Shown: piece after piece, positions 43,954-54,127 of the stretch
How the letters are laid out: each line of letters starts with the position of its first letter
Numbering within the stretch: the stretch's first letter is position 1
NCBI RefSeq assembly: GCF_029210495.1
Contig: NZ_JARGDK010000002.1
Coordinates: 62,001 to 126,000 of the forward strand
Origin: Pseudothioclava nitratireducens
GTDB taxonomy: Bacteria; Pseudomonadota; Alphaproteobacteria; Rhodobacterales; Rhodobacteraceae
Length of the DNA: 64,000 nt
Reading direction: 5' to 3'
The notes under the pieces: generated by a model
The model's input: the letters and a program-made list of their open reading frames with translations, nothing else
Told to the model about the DNA's origin: nothing
Databases searched by the model: none
Translations under genes and position numbers: made by a program

Positions 43954-45270
43954 TCAACGGAAAGCCAGAAGCTTACCATCCGCATTCACGACATAGAGCG
44001 TGCCACCCGCGACGACCGGGTTGGTGGCGGCACCGCCCGGGATCTCGGCACTGGCGATCTGCGCGCCGGTGGCCGGATCGAAGACCCGCATCAGCCCGTC
44101 CGAGGAAGCAACATATAGCCGCCCGCCCGCCAGAACCGGGCCGTAATGGACGTGAATCGCCTTTTGCTTCTTGATTTTGTCCTTGATGAAATAGGGCAGC
44201 TCCACCGCCCAGATTTCGGACCCGTCCGCCGCATCGAGCCGCACAAGGCGACCCTCGTCGGTCACACTGAATACAGAGCCGCCAGCCACCTGAACCGGCG
44301 CGTTGGCACCCTCAGTCGCGGTCCAAAGACGCGTGCCAGAGCCAAGCTCGAACGCGGCCAGCTTACCCGCCGAAGAGCCCGCATAGACCGTCTCGCCCAC
44401 GATGACCGGATCGCCTGTCAGGTCCGCGATCTTGGCATAGGCCCGGCCCGGACGCGCGCCCGGCACCGAGGATTGCCACAATTTCAGCCCGCCATTCTTG
44501 AGCGCGCCGATCATCTCGCCGCTGGCGAAGGGGAAGACGACCATGCGATCGTTCACAGCCGGTGCCGAGACCCCGGTCATGGCCGAGGCGCTCGGCGTGC
44601 CCGGAAGCTGCCATTTGACCTTGCCATCCGAGGTGCGGATCGCCCAAGCCGAGCTATCGCGCGCCACGACATAAACCATATCGCCCGAAACGGTGGGCGC
44701 GCCACCGACCGCCGCATCGAACTCTTGCCGCCAGGCAACGGCGCCGGTCGCCGCATCAAGCGCAACCAGCTCACCAAAGCCGGTGGTCACGAACAGCTTG
44801 CCGCCCGAGACCGCAAGACCGCCACCCGAGGCGTCGTCGGCATTGTCCGCGCTCGGCGTGAGATCCGCCTGCCAAAGCGTCGCGCCATTGGTCCCCGTCG
44901 CAACGACATGCGCGCGGCTGTCCATCGTATAGATACGCCCGCCCGAGACCACCGGATCGGCGGTGATGCGATGCTTGCGCCCCGCGCCTTGCCCGATCGG
45001 CGCCACCCATTGGAGCGCAGTGCCTGAGCCCAGCGCAGCATTGACCAGCGCATGGGTCGGGCTTCCGGCGCGGTGCGTCCACTCGGCGTTGGAAACTTGT
45101 GCGGGCAGCGCAATCGCGGTGTCACGGGTGACGGCCTCGTCGGCGGGAATTTCGTCGCGCAACACGTCGCGCGGGTCGATCCGCTCTCCTTCAAGGATGA
45201 TCTCCTTGGGCGCACAGCCCGCCATGGCCGCAGCCACCCCGAACACTGCGAATGCGTGGATCAGCTTCAC
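43954..45270 (-). CDS. bamB: Outer-membrane assembly beta-propeller lipoprotein, BamB-like
   Basis: 438-residue lipoprotein: signal with lipobox MAGC (Cys19) and a C-terminal beta-propeller made of PQQ-like repeats (VSGGRIYT, VSGGKLFV, VSGDMVYV, LAGGRLYV, VAGGTLYV). In the outer membrane it would support beta-barrel protein folding with BamA. The start is a GTG with AGGGGGAAG upstream. The partner gene order yfgM-bamB-der supports the call. Confidence 0.88.
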   Translation of the reverse strand: MKLIHAFAVFGVAAAMAGCAPKEIILEGERIDPRDVLRDEIPADEAVTRDTAIALPAQVSNAEWTHRAGSPTHALVNAALGSGTALQWVAPIGQGAGRKHRITADPVVSGGRIYTMDSRAHVVATGTNGATLWQADLTPSADNADDASGGGLAVSGGKLFVTTGFGELVALDAATGAVAWRQEFDAAVGGAPTVSGDMVYVVARDSSAWAIRTSDGKVKWQLPGTPSASAMTGVSAPAVNDRMVVFPFASGEMIGALKNGGLKLWQSSVPGARPGRAYAKIADLTGDPVIVGETVYAGSSAGKLAAFELGSGTRLWTATEGANAPVQVAGGSVFSVTDEGRLVRLDAADGSEIWAVELPYFIKDKIKKQKAIHVHYGPVLAGGRLYVASSDGLMRVFDPATGAQIASAEIPGGAATNPVVAGGTLYVVNADGKLLAFR

Positions 45271-45342
45271 CGCGTCTTCCCCCTGCCCTCTTGTCGGACC
45301 GCCTGCGGCCCCGCCTTTCGGTGATCGAAGGGCGTTTCGTCT

Positions 45343-45993
45343 TTACTCGGCCGCCGGATCGGCCCCAAGCGCCACCATCAACTCTGTCGCGCGTTGTTGC
45401 AAGCCCGGCGTGGCGCCAGCTTCGTCAAGAATCTGTTTCGACAGCGAAATCGCGCCGTCCCGGTCGCCTGCGGCCAGCGCCGCCAGCGCCTGCTGCTCCA
45501 TGGCGAGCGGGCGATAAGGCGCCCCCGGAGCCGCCAGTTGCTCAAGCGCAGCGGCACGCGCGAACGCATCCATCGCCGCGTCGCCCAGCATCACCGCCTT
45601 AAGCTGTGCCAGATCGCGCAGGCTGCGCGGCAGGCTTGCATCCTGCGCCACCGAAGCCAGAGCGGCGGCGGCCTCTGCGGGCTTGCCCGCCTTCTGCGCT
45701 TCACCTGCGATCATGATCTGCAACAGGGCCGCGCGCTGCGCACCCTCGACGCCCTCGATCGCCGCCAGAGCAGCGCCAGCATCGTCGCTTTCCATCGCCG
45801 CCAGAATCGAATCCCCAAACCCTTCGGAAGCCGCGCGCACCTTGGCCTTTTGCCATTCGTTGAAGGCCGCACCGCCGACGATGGCCAGCACCGCGACAAT
45901 CCCGATCCAGCCATATTTGCGCATCAGCGCGAACAGCCGGTCACGGCGGACCTCTTCGGTGACTTCGTCAATGAAACTATCGGTTTCGCTCAT
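45343..45993 (-). CDS. YfgM-like TPR membrane protein
   Basis: 216 residues with a short cytoplasmic N-terminus, one membrane helix (WIGIVAVLAIVGGAAF, about 28-44) and a periplasmic Ala-rich helical repeat region (about 50-210). It matches the position of YfgM in the yfgM-bamB-der cluster; YfgM is an ancillary SecYEG factor in E. coli. Sequence similarity is weak, so the functional link is by synteny. Confidence 0.78.
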   Translation of the reverse strand: MSETDSFIDEVTEEVRRDRLFALMRKYGWIGIVAVLAIVGGAAFNEWQKAKVRAASEGFGDSILAAMESDDAGAALAAIEGVEGAQRAALLQIMIAGEAQKAGKPAEAAAALASVAQDASLPRSLRDLAQLKAVMLGDAAMDAFARAAALEQLAAPGAPYRPLAMEQQALAALAAGDRDGAISLSKQILDEAGATPGLQQRATELMVALGADPAAE

Positions 45994-46223
45994 GGGCTCG
46001 GAGCCTTTGTTACTTGGGACCCGCTTACGGGCCGGACCTGTTCAGACCCTCTTAAACACAAGGTCCGGGCTTGCCAAGGCCAGCCTTGGAAGCGGGCGCA
46101 AGAAGGGCCTTGAGCCGGCCCTCTCTCGGCCCTATTTTAAACCGTATCGTTCATTTACATCCGGACGGGCGCCGCGGATCGCAGCCGCGCAACGCCCATA
46201 GACGCCACCGAGGAGCCCGCCCG

Positions 46224-47330
46224 ATGAAGATTGTGCCTATCGTCAATGCCGTTCTGGTCAGCGCGGCGCTCTATGCGCTGGTGTTTGAGCGGGACCGCCT
46301 GATGAGCTTTGCCGGTCAGGACCGGACCGAAGCCGAGGCGACCCAGCAGGCCGAAGCCGCCAAGACGGTTCCTGTGCAGGTGATCCACTCGGTCGCGGCA
46401 TCGGTCGATCAGGGCGTTCTGACGCGCGGCCAGACCGAGGCCGCCCGGCGCGTCGAGGTGCGTGCGGAAACCACCGGGACCGTGATTTCCGATCCCCTGC
46501 GCCGGGGCGCCGAGGTGCAGACGGGCGACGTGCTTTGTCGCCTTGATCCGGGCACGCGCGCGGCCAGCCTCAAGGAAGCCGAAGCGAAACTGGCCGAGGC
46601 CCGGCTTGCCGCAACCGCCGCCGAAAAGCTGCAACAGGGCGGTTACCGCTCGGAGACCGCCGCCGCTGGCGCGCAGGCCAGCCTTCAGGCCGCGCAAGCC
46701 GGTGTCGAGGCCGCCCGCCGCGAGATCGAGCGCCTGACCATCACCGCCCCCTTCGCGGGCATCCTTGAAGAGGACAGCGCCGAACTGGGCGCGCTTTTGT
46801 CGGCAGGCGGGCTCTGCGCGACGGTCACCGCGCTCGATCCGATCAAGCTCGTGGGCTATGTCGCCGAGACCGAGATCGACCGGATCGAACCGGGCGCGAT
46901 GGTGGGGGCGCGGCTCGCCACCGGGCGCGAGGTGACGGGCCGGATAAGCTATCTGTCGCGCTCGGCCGATACCGCCACCCGCACCTTCCGCATCGAGGCC
47001 GAGGTCGCCAATCCCGACCGCTCCATCCGCGAGGGCCAAACCGTCGAAATGATCATCTCCGCCCCCGGCACGCAGGCGCATTTGCTGCCCGCCTCGGTGC
47101 TGACGCTCGATGACAGCGGACGGCTGGGCGTGCGCCTCGCCGTTGACGGCGTGGCCCGTTTTGCGCCTGCGCAACTCTTGCGCGACACCCGCGAAGGGGT
47201 CTGGGTCACCGGGCTGCCGGAGGCGGCGGACGTGATCGTCGTCGGGCAGGATTACGTCACCGATGGCGCCGCCCTCGCCGTGACCATGGTCGAAGGCGCG
47301 CCGGGCTCCACCGCAGGAGCCACGCAATGA
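46224..47330 (+). CDS. RND efflux periplasmic adaptor subunit (second operon)
   Basis: Membrane-fusion protein of 368 residues with an N-terminal membrane anchor (VPIVNAVLVSAALYALVF). The lipoyl halves are ARRVEVRAETTGTVISDPL and LTITAPFAGILEEDSAELG with a helical hairpin of Ala/Glu repeats (about 113-170). I chose ATG 46224 because AGGAG lies eight bases before it. It overlaps the pump gene by four bases. Confidence 0.93.
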   Translation: MKIVPIVNAVLVSAALYALVFERDRLMSFAGQDRTEAEATQQAEAAKTVPVQVIHSVAASVDQGVLTRGQTEAARRVEVRAETTGTVISDPLRRGAEVQTGDVLCRLDPGTRAASLKEAEAKLAEARLAATAAEKLQQGGYRSETAAAGAQASLQAAQAGVEAARREIERLTITAPFAGILEEDSAELGALLSAGGLCATVTALDPIKLVGYVAETEIDRIEPGAMVGARLATGREVTGRISYLSRSADTATRTFRIEAEVANPDRSIREGQTVEMIISAPGTQAHLLPASVLTLDDSGRLGVRLAVDGVARFAPAQLLRDTREGVWVTGLPEAADVIVVGQDYVTDGAALAVTMVEGAPGSTAGATQ

Positions 47331-50300
47331 TCGGGCTGGTCGATTGGGCCGCAGCCCGCGCGCGAATGGTGCTCGCCTTCGTGGCGATGACCATCATCGC
47401 GGGCCTCTTCGCCTATATCGGCCTGCCGAAGGAAGGCGAGCCGGATATCGAGATCCCGACGCTCTTTGTCTCGGTGCCTTTCCCCGGCATCTCGGCCGCC
47501 GACAGCGAAAAGCTGCTGGTCAAGATCATGGAGACCGAGCTGGCCGATCTCGACGGGCTCAAGACCATGTCGGGCACCGCGATGGAGAACTACGCCGGGC
47601 TGATGCTCGAATTCGACTTCGGCTGGGACAAGACCAAGATCATCGCTGACGTGCGCGACGCGATGAACACCGCCGAGGGCAAATTCCCCGACGGGTTCGA
47701 GAAATACTCGATCAACGAGATCAATTTTTCCGAGTTTCCGGTTGTCGTCGTGACCCTGTCGGGCGCCGCGCCAGAGCGGACTTTGCTACGCCTTGCCAAA
47801 GAGTTGCAGGACAAACTTGAGGGGCTGGAGCCGGTGCTGGAGGCCACGCTCGCCGGCCACCGCGACGAGATGCTCGAAGTGGTGATCGACCCGCTCAAGC
47901 TCGAGGCTTACAACGTCACCGCCGCGGAACTGATCGCCAATCTTCAAGCCAACAACCAGCTCATCGCGGCGGGTGAAGTCGAGACCGAAGGCGGCGCCTT
48001 CTCGGTCAAGATCCCCGGCTCTTTCGACGCCGTGCAGGATGTCTATGCCGTGCCGATCAAGACCAATGGCGAACGCGTCGTGACGCTGGGAGATCTGGCC
48101 GAAATCCGCCTCACCTTCGAAGATCGCACCGGCACGGCGCGGTTCAACGGCGAGACCACGGTCGCATTGCAGGTGGTGAAGCGCAAAGGCTTCAACATCA
48201 TCGACACGGTTGCGCTCGTGCGCGAGACCGTCGCCGCCGAAGAGGCGCGCTGGCCCGAACCGCTGCAAGACGCGGTCGATGTCGGCATCTCGCTCGACCA
48301 GTCGAAGACCGTGGGCGCCATGGTCAGCCAGCTCGAAGGCTCGGTGCTGACCGCGATTGCGCTGGTGATGATCGTCGTGCTGGCGACGCTGGGCACCCGT
48401 TCGGCGCTGCTGGTCGGCTTCTCGATCCCGACCTCCTTCCTGCTGACCTTCCTGCTTTTGGGCGCCATGGGCGTGCCGATCTCGAATATCGTGATGTTCG
48501 GGCTGATCCTTGCGGTCGGGATGCTGGTCGACGGGGCCATCGTCATCGTCGAATATGCCGATATGCGGATCGGCCAGGGCGCGGGCCCCATGCGCGCCTA
48601 TACCGAGGCCGCCAAGCGCATGTTCTGGCCCGTCGTCAGTTCCACCGCGACCACGCTCTGTGCCTTCTTGCCGATGCTCTTTTGGCCCGGCGTGCCCGGT
48701 GAGTTCATGGGCATGCTGCCGGTCACGATCATCTTCGTGCTGTCCGCAAGCCTCGTCGTCGCGCTGATCTATGTGCCCGTCGTGGGGGGCGTTTTCGGGC
48801 GGCTGTCGCGGCGGCTCGATCAGGGCGCGAAGGTGATCGAGCATTGGCCCTACTGGCTGCGGCTTGTGCTGGCGTTGGTCTCGATCGGCTTGGTGTTCCT
48901 CGGTGCGATGCTGACGCTGAACCCCGGCTACCTGTCCGGCACGCGGGTGCCCTCGGGCAGCTACATGGCGTCGGTGCCGGGGATGGTGCTGTTCCTGCTG
49001 GCGACGATGCTGTCCTCGATCACGCTCACCGCGGCCAAGCCGAAACGCGCGCCCAAACCCATCGAACCCGCCTATCGCCGCCGCCCCTTCGGCCATGTCA
49101 TCGGCTTCATCGCGGGCAACCCGGTGATGCCGCTGGTGACCTTCGGCGCGGTGGTCGGCGCGGTCATGTTCATCTTCACCTATTATGGCCAGAACAATAA
49201 CGGCACCCAGTTCTTCGTGGATTCAGAGGTCGAGCAGGGGATCGTCTATGTCCGCGCGCGGGGCAACCTGTCGCTGGCGGAGAAGGACGCGCTCTTGCGC
49301 ATGGCCGAGACGCAGGTGATCGGCACGCCGGGTGTTGCGGCTGTCTTCTCCTTCGCGGGTGAAGGCGGGCTGAACCAGAATACCGGCGGCGCCGTCGCGC
49401 CCCGCGATACGATCGGCCAGATTCAGGTCGAGATGGACCGCTGGGAAGAGCGCAAGGACGACCCCGATCTGGATGGCGACCTGATCATGGAGCGGGTGAT
49501 GGCGCGCATCACCGCCATCCCCGGGATCAAGGCCGAATTTCTCGCACAGGATCGGGGGCCGTCCTCGGGTAAACCGATCCAGCTTCGGCTCAAGGGCGAC
49601 GATTTCGACACGCTGAGCGCGGCGGTCGATTACGTGTCCGCACATATGGCGACGATGACCGGCGTCACCGCGATCGAGGACACCCGCCCCCTGCCCGGCA
49701 TCGACTGGGAGGTTGATGTCGACGTGACCCGTGCGGGCCGCTTTGGCGCCGATGTGGCGACGGTGGGCGGCATGGTGCAACTCGTGACGCGCGGCATCCT
49801 GCTTGACACGATGCGCGTCGAAAGCTCGGATGAAGAAATCGAGATCCGCGTCCGGCTGCCCGAGGAAGACCGCCTGCTTTCGACCCTCGACACGCTCAAG
49901 CTGCGCACCTCCGAAGGTCTGGTGCCGCTTGCGAATTTCATCACCCGTGAGCCGGTGCAGAAACTCGGCCGGATCGACCGCGTCGATCAGACGCGGTATT
50001 TCGACGTAAAGGCCGATGTGCTGCCGGGGCTGAGCAATGAGGACGGCGAGCCGATCAATGGCAACGAACGGATCACGGCGCTTGGGGAGTGGCTCGATAC
50101 CGAGGCTGAATTGCCCCCCGGCGTGACCTATGAATGGGCGGGCGACATGGTCGATCAGTCCGAAAGTCAGGCCTTCCTGTCCAAGGCGTTCGCGGGCGCG
50201 CTGGCGCTCATGTTCGTGATCCTGCTGGCGCAGTTCAACAGCTTCTACAACTCGGTTCTGGTGCTGCTCGCGGTAATCCTGTCGACGGCGGGGGTGCTCT

Positions 50301-50869
50301 TGGGGATGCTGATCATGGGGCAACCCTTCTCGATCATCATGACCGGGGTCGGCATCGTCGCTTTGGCGGGGATCGTTGTGAACAACAACATCATCCTGAT
50401 CGACACATTCCAGGAATTCCAGCGCTACATGCCGCCCATCGAGGCCGTGATCCGCACCGCCGAACAGCGGCTGCGCCCGGTGGCCCTCACCACGATCACG
50501 ACGATGGCAGGGCTTGCGCCGATGATGTTCGGGCTTTCGCTCGACTTCATCAATGGCGGCTATTCGATCAACAGCCCAACCGCCTTGTGGTGGACACAGC
50601 TTGCCACGGCGGTCGTGTTCGGGCTGGGCACGGCGACGATCCTCACGCTGATCCTGACGCCCGCGCTGCTGGCGGCGCGGATCTGGTTCGGCGCGGGGGC
50701 CTATCGCTCGGTCAAGGCGCTCTCGGCGCTGATGCAGGGCACCGACAGTCAGGCATCGCGCGATCTCGCATTGGAGCGGGCGGCCCGCAAGATGCGCGGC
50801 ACCGAGATCCTCTGGGACACGCCCGAGCCCCCGCCCCCCGCAGCCGTGATCGGACGGGCCGCCGAATAA
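47327..50869 (+). CDS. RND efflux transporter inner-membrane pump (second operon)
   Basis: A long AcrB-like pump of 1180 residues (usual about 1040), with an extended cytoplasmic/periplasmic insertion around residues 530-600. The helix-4 proton-relay pair is changed: Asp402 is followed by Gly403 (GMLVDGAIVIVEYAD), and the helix-10 Lys is replaced by Asn (IVVNNNIILIDTF, 1019-1021). It belongs to a divergent RND subgroup. Substrate unknown. It ends three bases from the convergent ABC gene. Confidence 0.92.
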   Translation: MIGLVDWAAARARMVLAFVAMTIIAGLFAYIGLPKEGEPDIEIPTLFVSVPFPGISAADSEKLLVKIMETELADLDGLKTMSGTAMENYAGLMLEFDFGWDKTKIIADVRDAMNTAEGKFPDGFEKYSINEINFSEFPVVVVTLSGAAPERTLLRLAKELQDKLEGLEPVLEATLAGHRDEMLEVVIDPLKLEAYNVTAAELIANLQANNQLIAAGEVETEGGAFSVKIPGSFDAVQDVYAVPIKTNGERVVTLGDLAEIRLTFEDRTGTARFNGETTVALQVVKRKGFNIIDTVALVRETVAAEEARWPEPLQDAVDVGISLDQSKTVGAMVSQLEGSVLTAIALVMIVVLATLGTRSALLVGFSIPTSFLLTFLLLGAMGVPISNIVMFGLILAVGMLVDGAIVIVEYADMRIGQGAGPMRAYTEAAKRMFWPVVSSTATTLCAFLPMLFWPGVPGEFMGMLPVTIIFVLSASLVVALIYVPVVGGVFGRLSRRLDQGAKVIEHWPYWLRLVLALVSIGLVFLGAMLTLNPGYLSGTRVPSGSYMASVPGMVLFLLATMLSSITLTAAKPKRAPKPIEPAYRRRPFGHVIGFIAGNPVMPLVTFGAVVGAVMFIFTYYGQNNNGTQFFVDSEVEQGIVYVRARGNLSLAEKDALLRMAETQVIGTPGVAAVFSFAGEGGLNQNTGGAVAPRDTIGQIQVEMDRWEERKDDPDLDGDLIMERVMARITAIPGIKAEFLAQDRGPSSGKPIQLRLKGDDFDTLSAAVDYVSAHMATMTGVTAIEDTRPLPGIDWEVDVDVTRAGRFGADVATVGGMVQLVTRGILLDTMRVESSDEEIEIRVRLPEEDRLLSTLDTLKLRTSEGLVPLANFITREPVQKLGRIDRVDQTRYFDVKADVLPGLSNEDGEPINGNERITALGEWLDTEAELPPGVTYEWAGDMVDQSESQAFLSKAFAGALALMFVILLAQFNSFYNSVLVLLAVILSTAGVLLGMLIMGQPFSIIMTGVGIVALAGIVVNNNIILIDTFQEFQRYMPPIEAVIRTAEQRLRPVALTTITTMAGLAPMMFGLSLDFINGGYSINSPTALWWTQLATAVVFGLGTATILTLILTPALLAARIWFGAGAYRSVKALSALMQGTDSQASRDLALERAARKMRGTEILWDTPEPPPPAAVIGRAAE

Positions 50870-50872
50870 GCC

Positions 50873-52714
50873 TTAGCTTGCGGCGGCCTCTTCCTCGGCC
50901 TCTTCGGCGGACTGGCGCGCCCACATCTGTGCATAGCGCCCGCGATGGGCGAGCAATTCGTCATGGCGCCCGCGCTCGACAATCTCGCCCTTTTCGAGCA
51001 CCACGATCTGATCGGCATCGGCAATCGTCGAGAGCCGGTGGGCGATGGTTATAACCGTGCGCCCTTCGCCCATCGCCTTGAGGCTGGTCTGGATGTCACG
51101 CTCGGTCTGGGTGTCGAGCGCCGAGGTCGCCTCGTCCAAAAGCAGGATCGGCGGGTTCTTGAGAATGGTCCGCGCGATACCGACGCGCTGCTTCTCGCCG
51201 CCCGAGAGCTTGAGCCCCCGCTCCCCCACCGCCGTGTCGTAGCCCTCGGGCAGCGACACGATGAAATCGTGGATCTTCGCGGCCTTGGCGGCGGCGACAA
51301 TCTCGTCCTCACTCGCGCCATCGCGGCCATAGGCGATGTTGTAGCGGATCGAGTCGTTGAAAAGCACGGTATCCTGCGGCACCACCCCGATCGCGGCATG
51401 CAGGCTGTCCTGCGTCACATCGCGCAGGTCCTGCCCGTCGATGCGCACCGCCCCCCCGGTCACGTCATAGAAACGGAACATGAGCCGCCCAATCGTCGAC
51501 TTGCCCGACCCCGAGGGCCCGACCAGCGCCACCGTCTGCCCCGCCGGAACGCTCAGCGAAATTCCTTTGAGGATCGGCCGCGTCGGGTCATAGGCGAACT
51601 CCACCTTGTCGAATTCGACCGCCCCGCCCTGCACTTTCAGAACATCTGCACCGGGCTTATCCTCGATTTCAGCGGGTTGATGCAACAAATCGAACATTTC
51701 GCCCATATCGACCAGCGCCTGACGGATCTCGCGGTAAACCGTGCCCAGGAACCCGAGCGGCATCGTGATCTGGATCATATAGGCCTGCACCATGACGAAG
51801 TCGCCCACCGTCAGCTTGCCCTGCTGCACCCCCATCGCGGCCATCACCATGACCCCGATCAGACCCGCCGTGATGATGAGCGACTGTCCAAAGTTCAGGA
51901 AGGCGAGCGACTGGCCGGTCTTGACCGCCATCTTCTCATAGCCCTCCATCGACTCGTCATAGCGCCGCGCCTCGCGGGCCTCGGCCCCGAAATACTTGAC
52001 CGTCTCGAAGTTCAGCAGGCTGTCGATGGCCTTCTGGTTGGCGGCGGTATCGGCCTCGTTCATCTGGCGGCGCACACGCACCCGCCATTCGGTCACCTTG
52101 AAGGTGAAAGTTACATAGGCCCAGATCGTCACCACCACGACCAGCGCATAGCGCCAGTCAAACAGGATGAAGAACAGCACCGCCACCATCGACAGTTCGA
52201 GGATCAGCGGCCCCACCGAGAACAGCATGAAGCGCAGAAGGAAGTCGACGCCCTTCACCCCGCGTTCGATGATCCGGCTCAGCCCCCCGGTCTTGCGCGT
52301 GATGTGATAGCGCATCGACAGGCGGTGAATATGGGTGAAGGTCTCCAGCGCGAGCTGGCGCAGGGCGCGTTGGCCAACGCGGACAAAGAGCGCATCGCGC
52401 AACTCGCCAAATCCGACCGTCATCAGCCGCGCCACGCCATAGGCCACGGTCAGCGCAATCGCCCCCAGCGTCACGAGCCAAGTGCCATTCCCTTCGCCCG
52501 CCAGCGCATCCACCGCCGCTTTATAAAGGAACGGCGTTGAGACCGAAACGATCTTGGCCAGCACCAGCGCGCCCAGCGCAAGCACGACCCGCTTCTTCAC
52601 CCAAGGCGCATCCTCGGGCCACAGATAGGGCGTCACCTGCCGGATCGTGCGCAGCCCTTTGCCGCGCTCCTCGGCCGTGATCTTGCCGGAGGCGGTGATA
52701 TGATGTTTCGGCAT
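50873..52714 (-). CDS. Atm1/ABCB7-type ABC exporter
   Basis: Half-transporter of 613 residues: a six-helix membrane domain (about 40-320) and a C-terminal ATPase domain. Walker A is GPSGSGKST, the signature is LSGGEKQR and Walker B is ILLLDEATSALD. The membrane domain (KRVVLALGALVLAKIVSVSTPF and ISRIIERGVKGVDFLL) matches Atm1/HMT1-like proteins, which export glutathione-derived sulfur or metal adducts. That fits a sulfur oxidiser, but the substrate is inferred. No fused partner; it should homodimerise. Confidence 0.9.
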   Translation of the reverse strand: MPKHHITASGKITAEERGKGLRTIRQVTPYLWPEDAPWVKKRVVLALGALVLAKIVSVSTPFLYKAAVDALAGEGNGTWLVTLGAIALTVAYGVARLMTVGFGELRDALFVRVGQRALRQLALETFTHIHRLSMRYHITRKTGGLSRIIERGVKGVDFLLRFMLFSVGPLILELSMVAVLFFILFDWRYALVVVVTIWAYVTFTFKVTEWRVRVRRQMNEADTAANQKAIDSLLNFETVKYFGAEAREARRYDESMEGYEKMAVKTGQSLAFLNFGQSLIITAGLIGVMVMAAMGVQQGKLTVGDFVMVQAYMIQITMPLGFLGTVYREIRQALVDMGEMFDLLHQPAEIEDKPGADVLKVQGGAVEFDKVEFAYDPTRPILKGISLSVPAGQTVALVGPSGSGKSTIGRLMFRFYDVTGGAVRIDGQDLRDVTQDSLHAAIGVVPQDTVLFNDSIRYNIAYGRDGASEDEIVAAAKAAKIHDFIVSLPEGYDTAVGERGLKLSGGEKQRVGIARTILKNPPILLLDEATSALDTQTERDIQTSLKAMGEGRTVITIAHRLSTIADADQIVVLEKGEIVERGRHDELLAHRGRYAQMWARQSAEEAEEEAAAS

Positions 52715-52804
52715 GCTAAGCGGTCCTGCTGGCGGATGGAATGCGGGCCGGGGGTTTACCGCCCGGCCCGCAGAACCTAAGTGTCCTGCCCGCGAAGTCC
52801 AGCC

Positions 52805-54025
52805 CTATTGCGGGATTTCAAAAACCTGACCCGGATAGATCAGGTCCGGGTCACGGATCTGACCTTTGTTCGCCTCGAAGACCCGGACATACATCAGCCC
52901 ATCGCCGTAAACCTCGCGCGCAATGGCCCAAAGACTGTTGCCCTGCGTCACGGTGAGCCGCTGCACGGGCTTGGGTGTCGCGGGCATCGCTTGCGGCGCG
53001 ACCGCTGCTGGCATCGCCTCCTCAACCGGAACGACCGCGGGCGCCGGCGCGGTCGCGGCAACCGCCTCGGTCTCACTCAGGGCCTCCGTCTCCAGCGCGA
53101 CCGCCTCGACGGGCGCGGCCGGGGTCAACTCTGTCTCGGCTCGGGCGACCACCTTGCCACTCGCATCAATCGCGTCAATCCGCAGGAGTTGCGCGACGCC
53201 CGACAGCGCCGGGATCACCATCGACCAACTGCCATCCGGCGCGACCGAGGTCAGCCCGACCTCGGCATTGTCGAGATAGGCGCGCAGCACGCTTCCCACC
53301 GGTGCGCCCCGGCCCGAAATCACGCCGCCCTCGGCGACGCCCTGCTGTGCGAGCGTGTCGATCACCAATTGCTCAACCTCGCCCCCCAAGACGCGCGCAC
53401 CCTCGGCATCGGCGACAATCGCGGGAACGGGGGCGGGTTCGGCGGCTTCTTCGGCTGCGGCCACCGCGACCGGCTGCACGACGAGCGTCTCCTCGGCCTC
53501 GCGGACAACCCCATCCGCGCCAGTCACCCGCAAGCTCAGAAGCCGCTCGCTTTCCGAAGGCGCTGCTTCAAGCACCGCCGCGAATTCCCCGCGCGCCGTA
53601 GCGGTCGCCGATCCGATCACCACGCCATCGAGCAGGAATTCCACCAGCGCCCCCGGCTCGGCCTGTCCGGCCAGCGTCATCATCCCATCCGGCGCAGCGC
53701 GGAACGCGTCAAATGCCGCTTGAGCCAGAACGGGTTCTGGTGCCGCCGCGCTCTCCGTCTCGGCCGCTTCAACGACAGGCTCCGCGTCGGTTGCATCGGC
53801 AACGGGCTCCGGAGAAGGCACTTCGACTTTGGCCTCGGCCGTGGCAGGGTCCGCCTGCGGCTCGACGGGACCTGTCAGCGCAACAGGCTCCGGCACCGTC
53901 TCGGTCGCGGGTTTCGTACGGTCGTACCAGTAGATCCCCGCCAGCGCCGCGATGACGACCAAGGCCACGGCACCGCCGAACAGCCCGGCCTGTGCCGATT
54001 TTCCCTCACCCGTCGGAGTGTCCAT
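52805..54025 (-). CDS. LysM domain envelope protein
   Basis: 406 residues: N-terminal membrane anchor (about 12-30, LFGGAVALVVIAALAGIYWY), an acidic Ala/Glu/Pro-rich region, bacterial Ig-like domains (about 100-290) and one C-terminal LysM (VTQGNSLWAIAREVYGDG to the end). It probably binds peptidoglycan. I chose ATG 54025 because AAGGAT lies before it and the anchor follows directly. Function otherwise unknown. Confidence 0.82.
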   Translation of the reverse strand: MDTPTGEGKSAQAGLFGGAVALVVIAALAGIYWYDRTKPATETVPEPVALTGPVEPQADPATAEAKVEVPSPEPVADATDAEPVVEAAETESAAAPEPVLAQAAFDAFRAAPDGMMTLAGQAEPGALVEFLLDGVVIGSATATARGEFAAVLEAAPSESERLLSLRVTGADGVVREAEETLVVQPVAVAAAEEAAEPAPVPAIVADAEGARVLGGEVEQLVIDTLAQQGVAEGGVISGRGAPVGSVLRAYLDNAEVGLTSVAPDGSWSMVIPALSGVAQLLRIDAIDASGKVVARAETELTPAAPVEAVALETEALSETEAVAATAPAPAVVPVEEAMPAAVAPQAMPATPKPVQRLTVTQGNSLWAIAREVYGDGLMYVRVFEANKGQIRDPDLIYPGQVFEIPQ

Positions 54026-54127
54026 TTTCTTATCCTTATGGTCTTGCGCCGCGCGCCATTTCGGCCACAGTAGCAACCCGACACACGCCGCTCAAGCGGC
54101 ACGCGCCAACGCGAAAGGACTGTCCCG

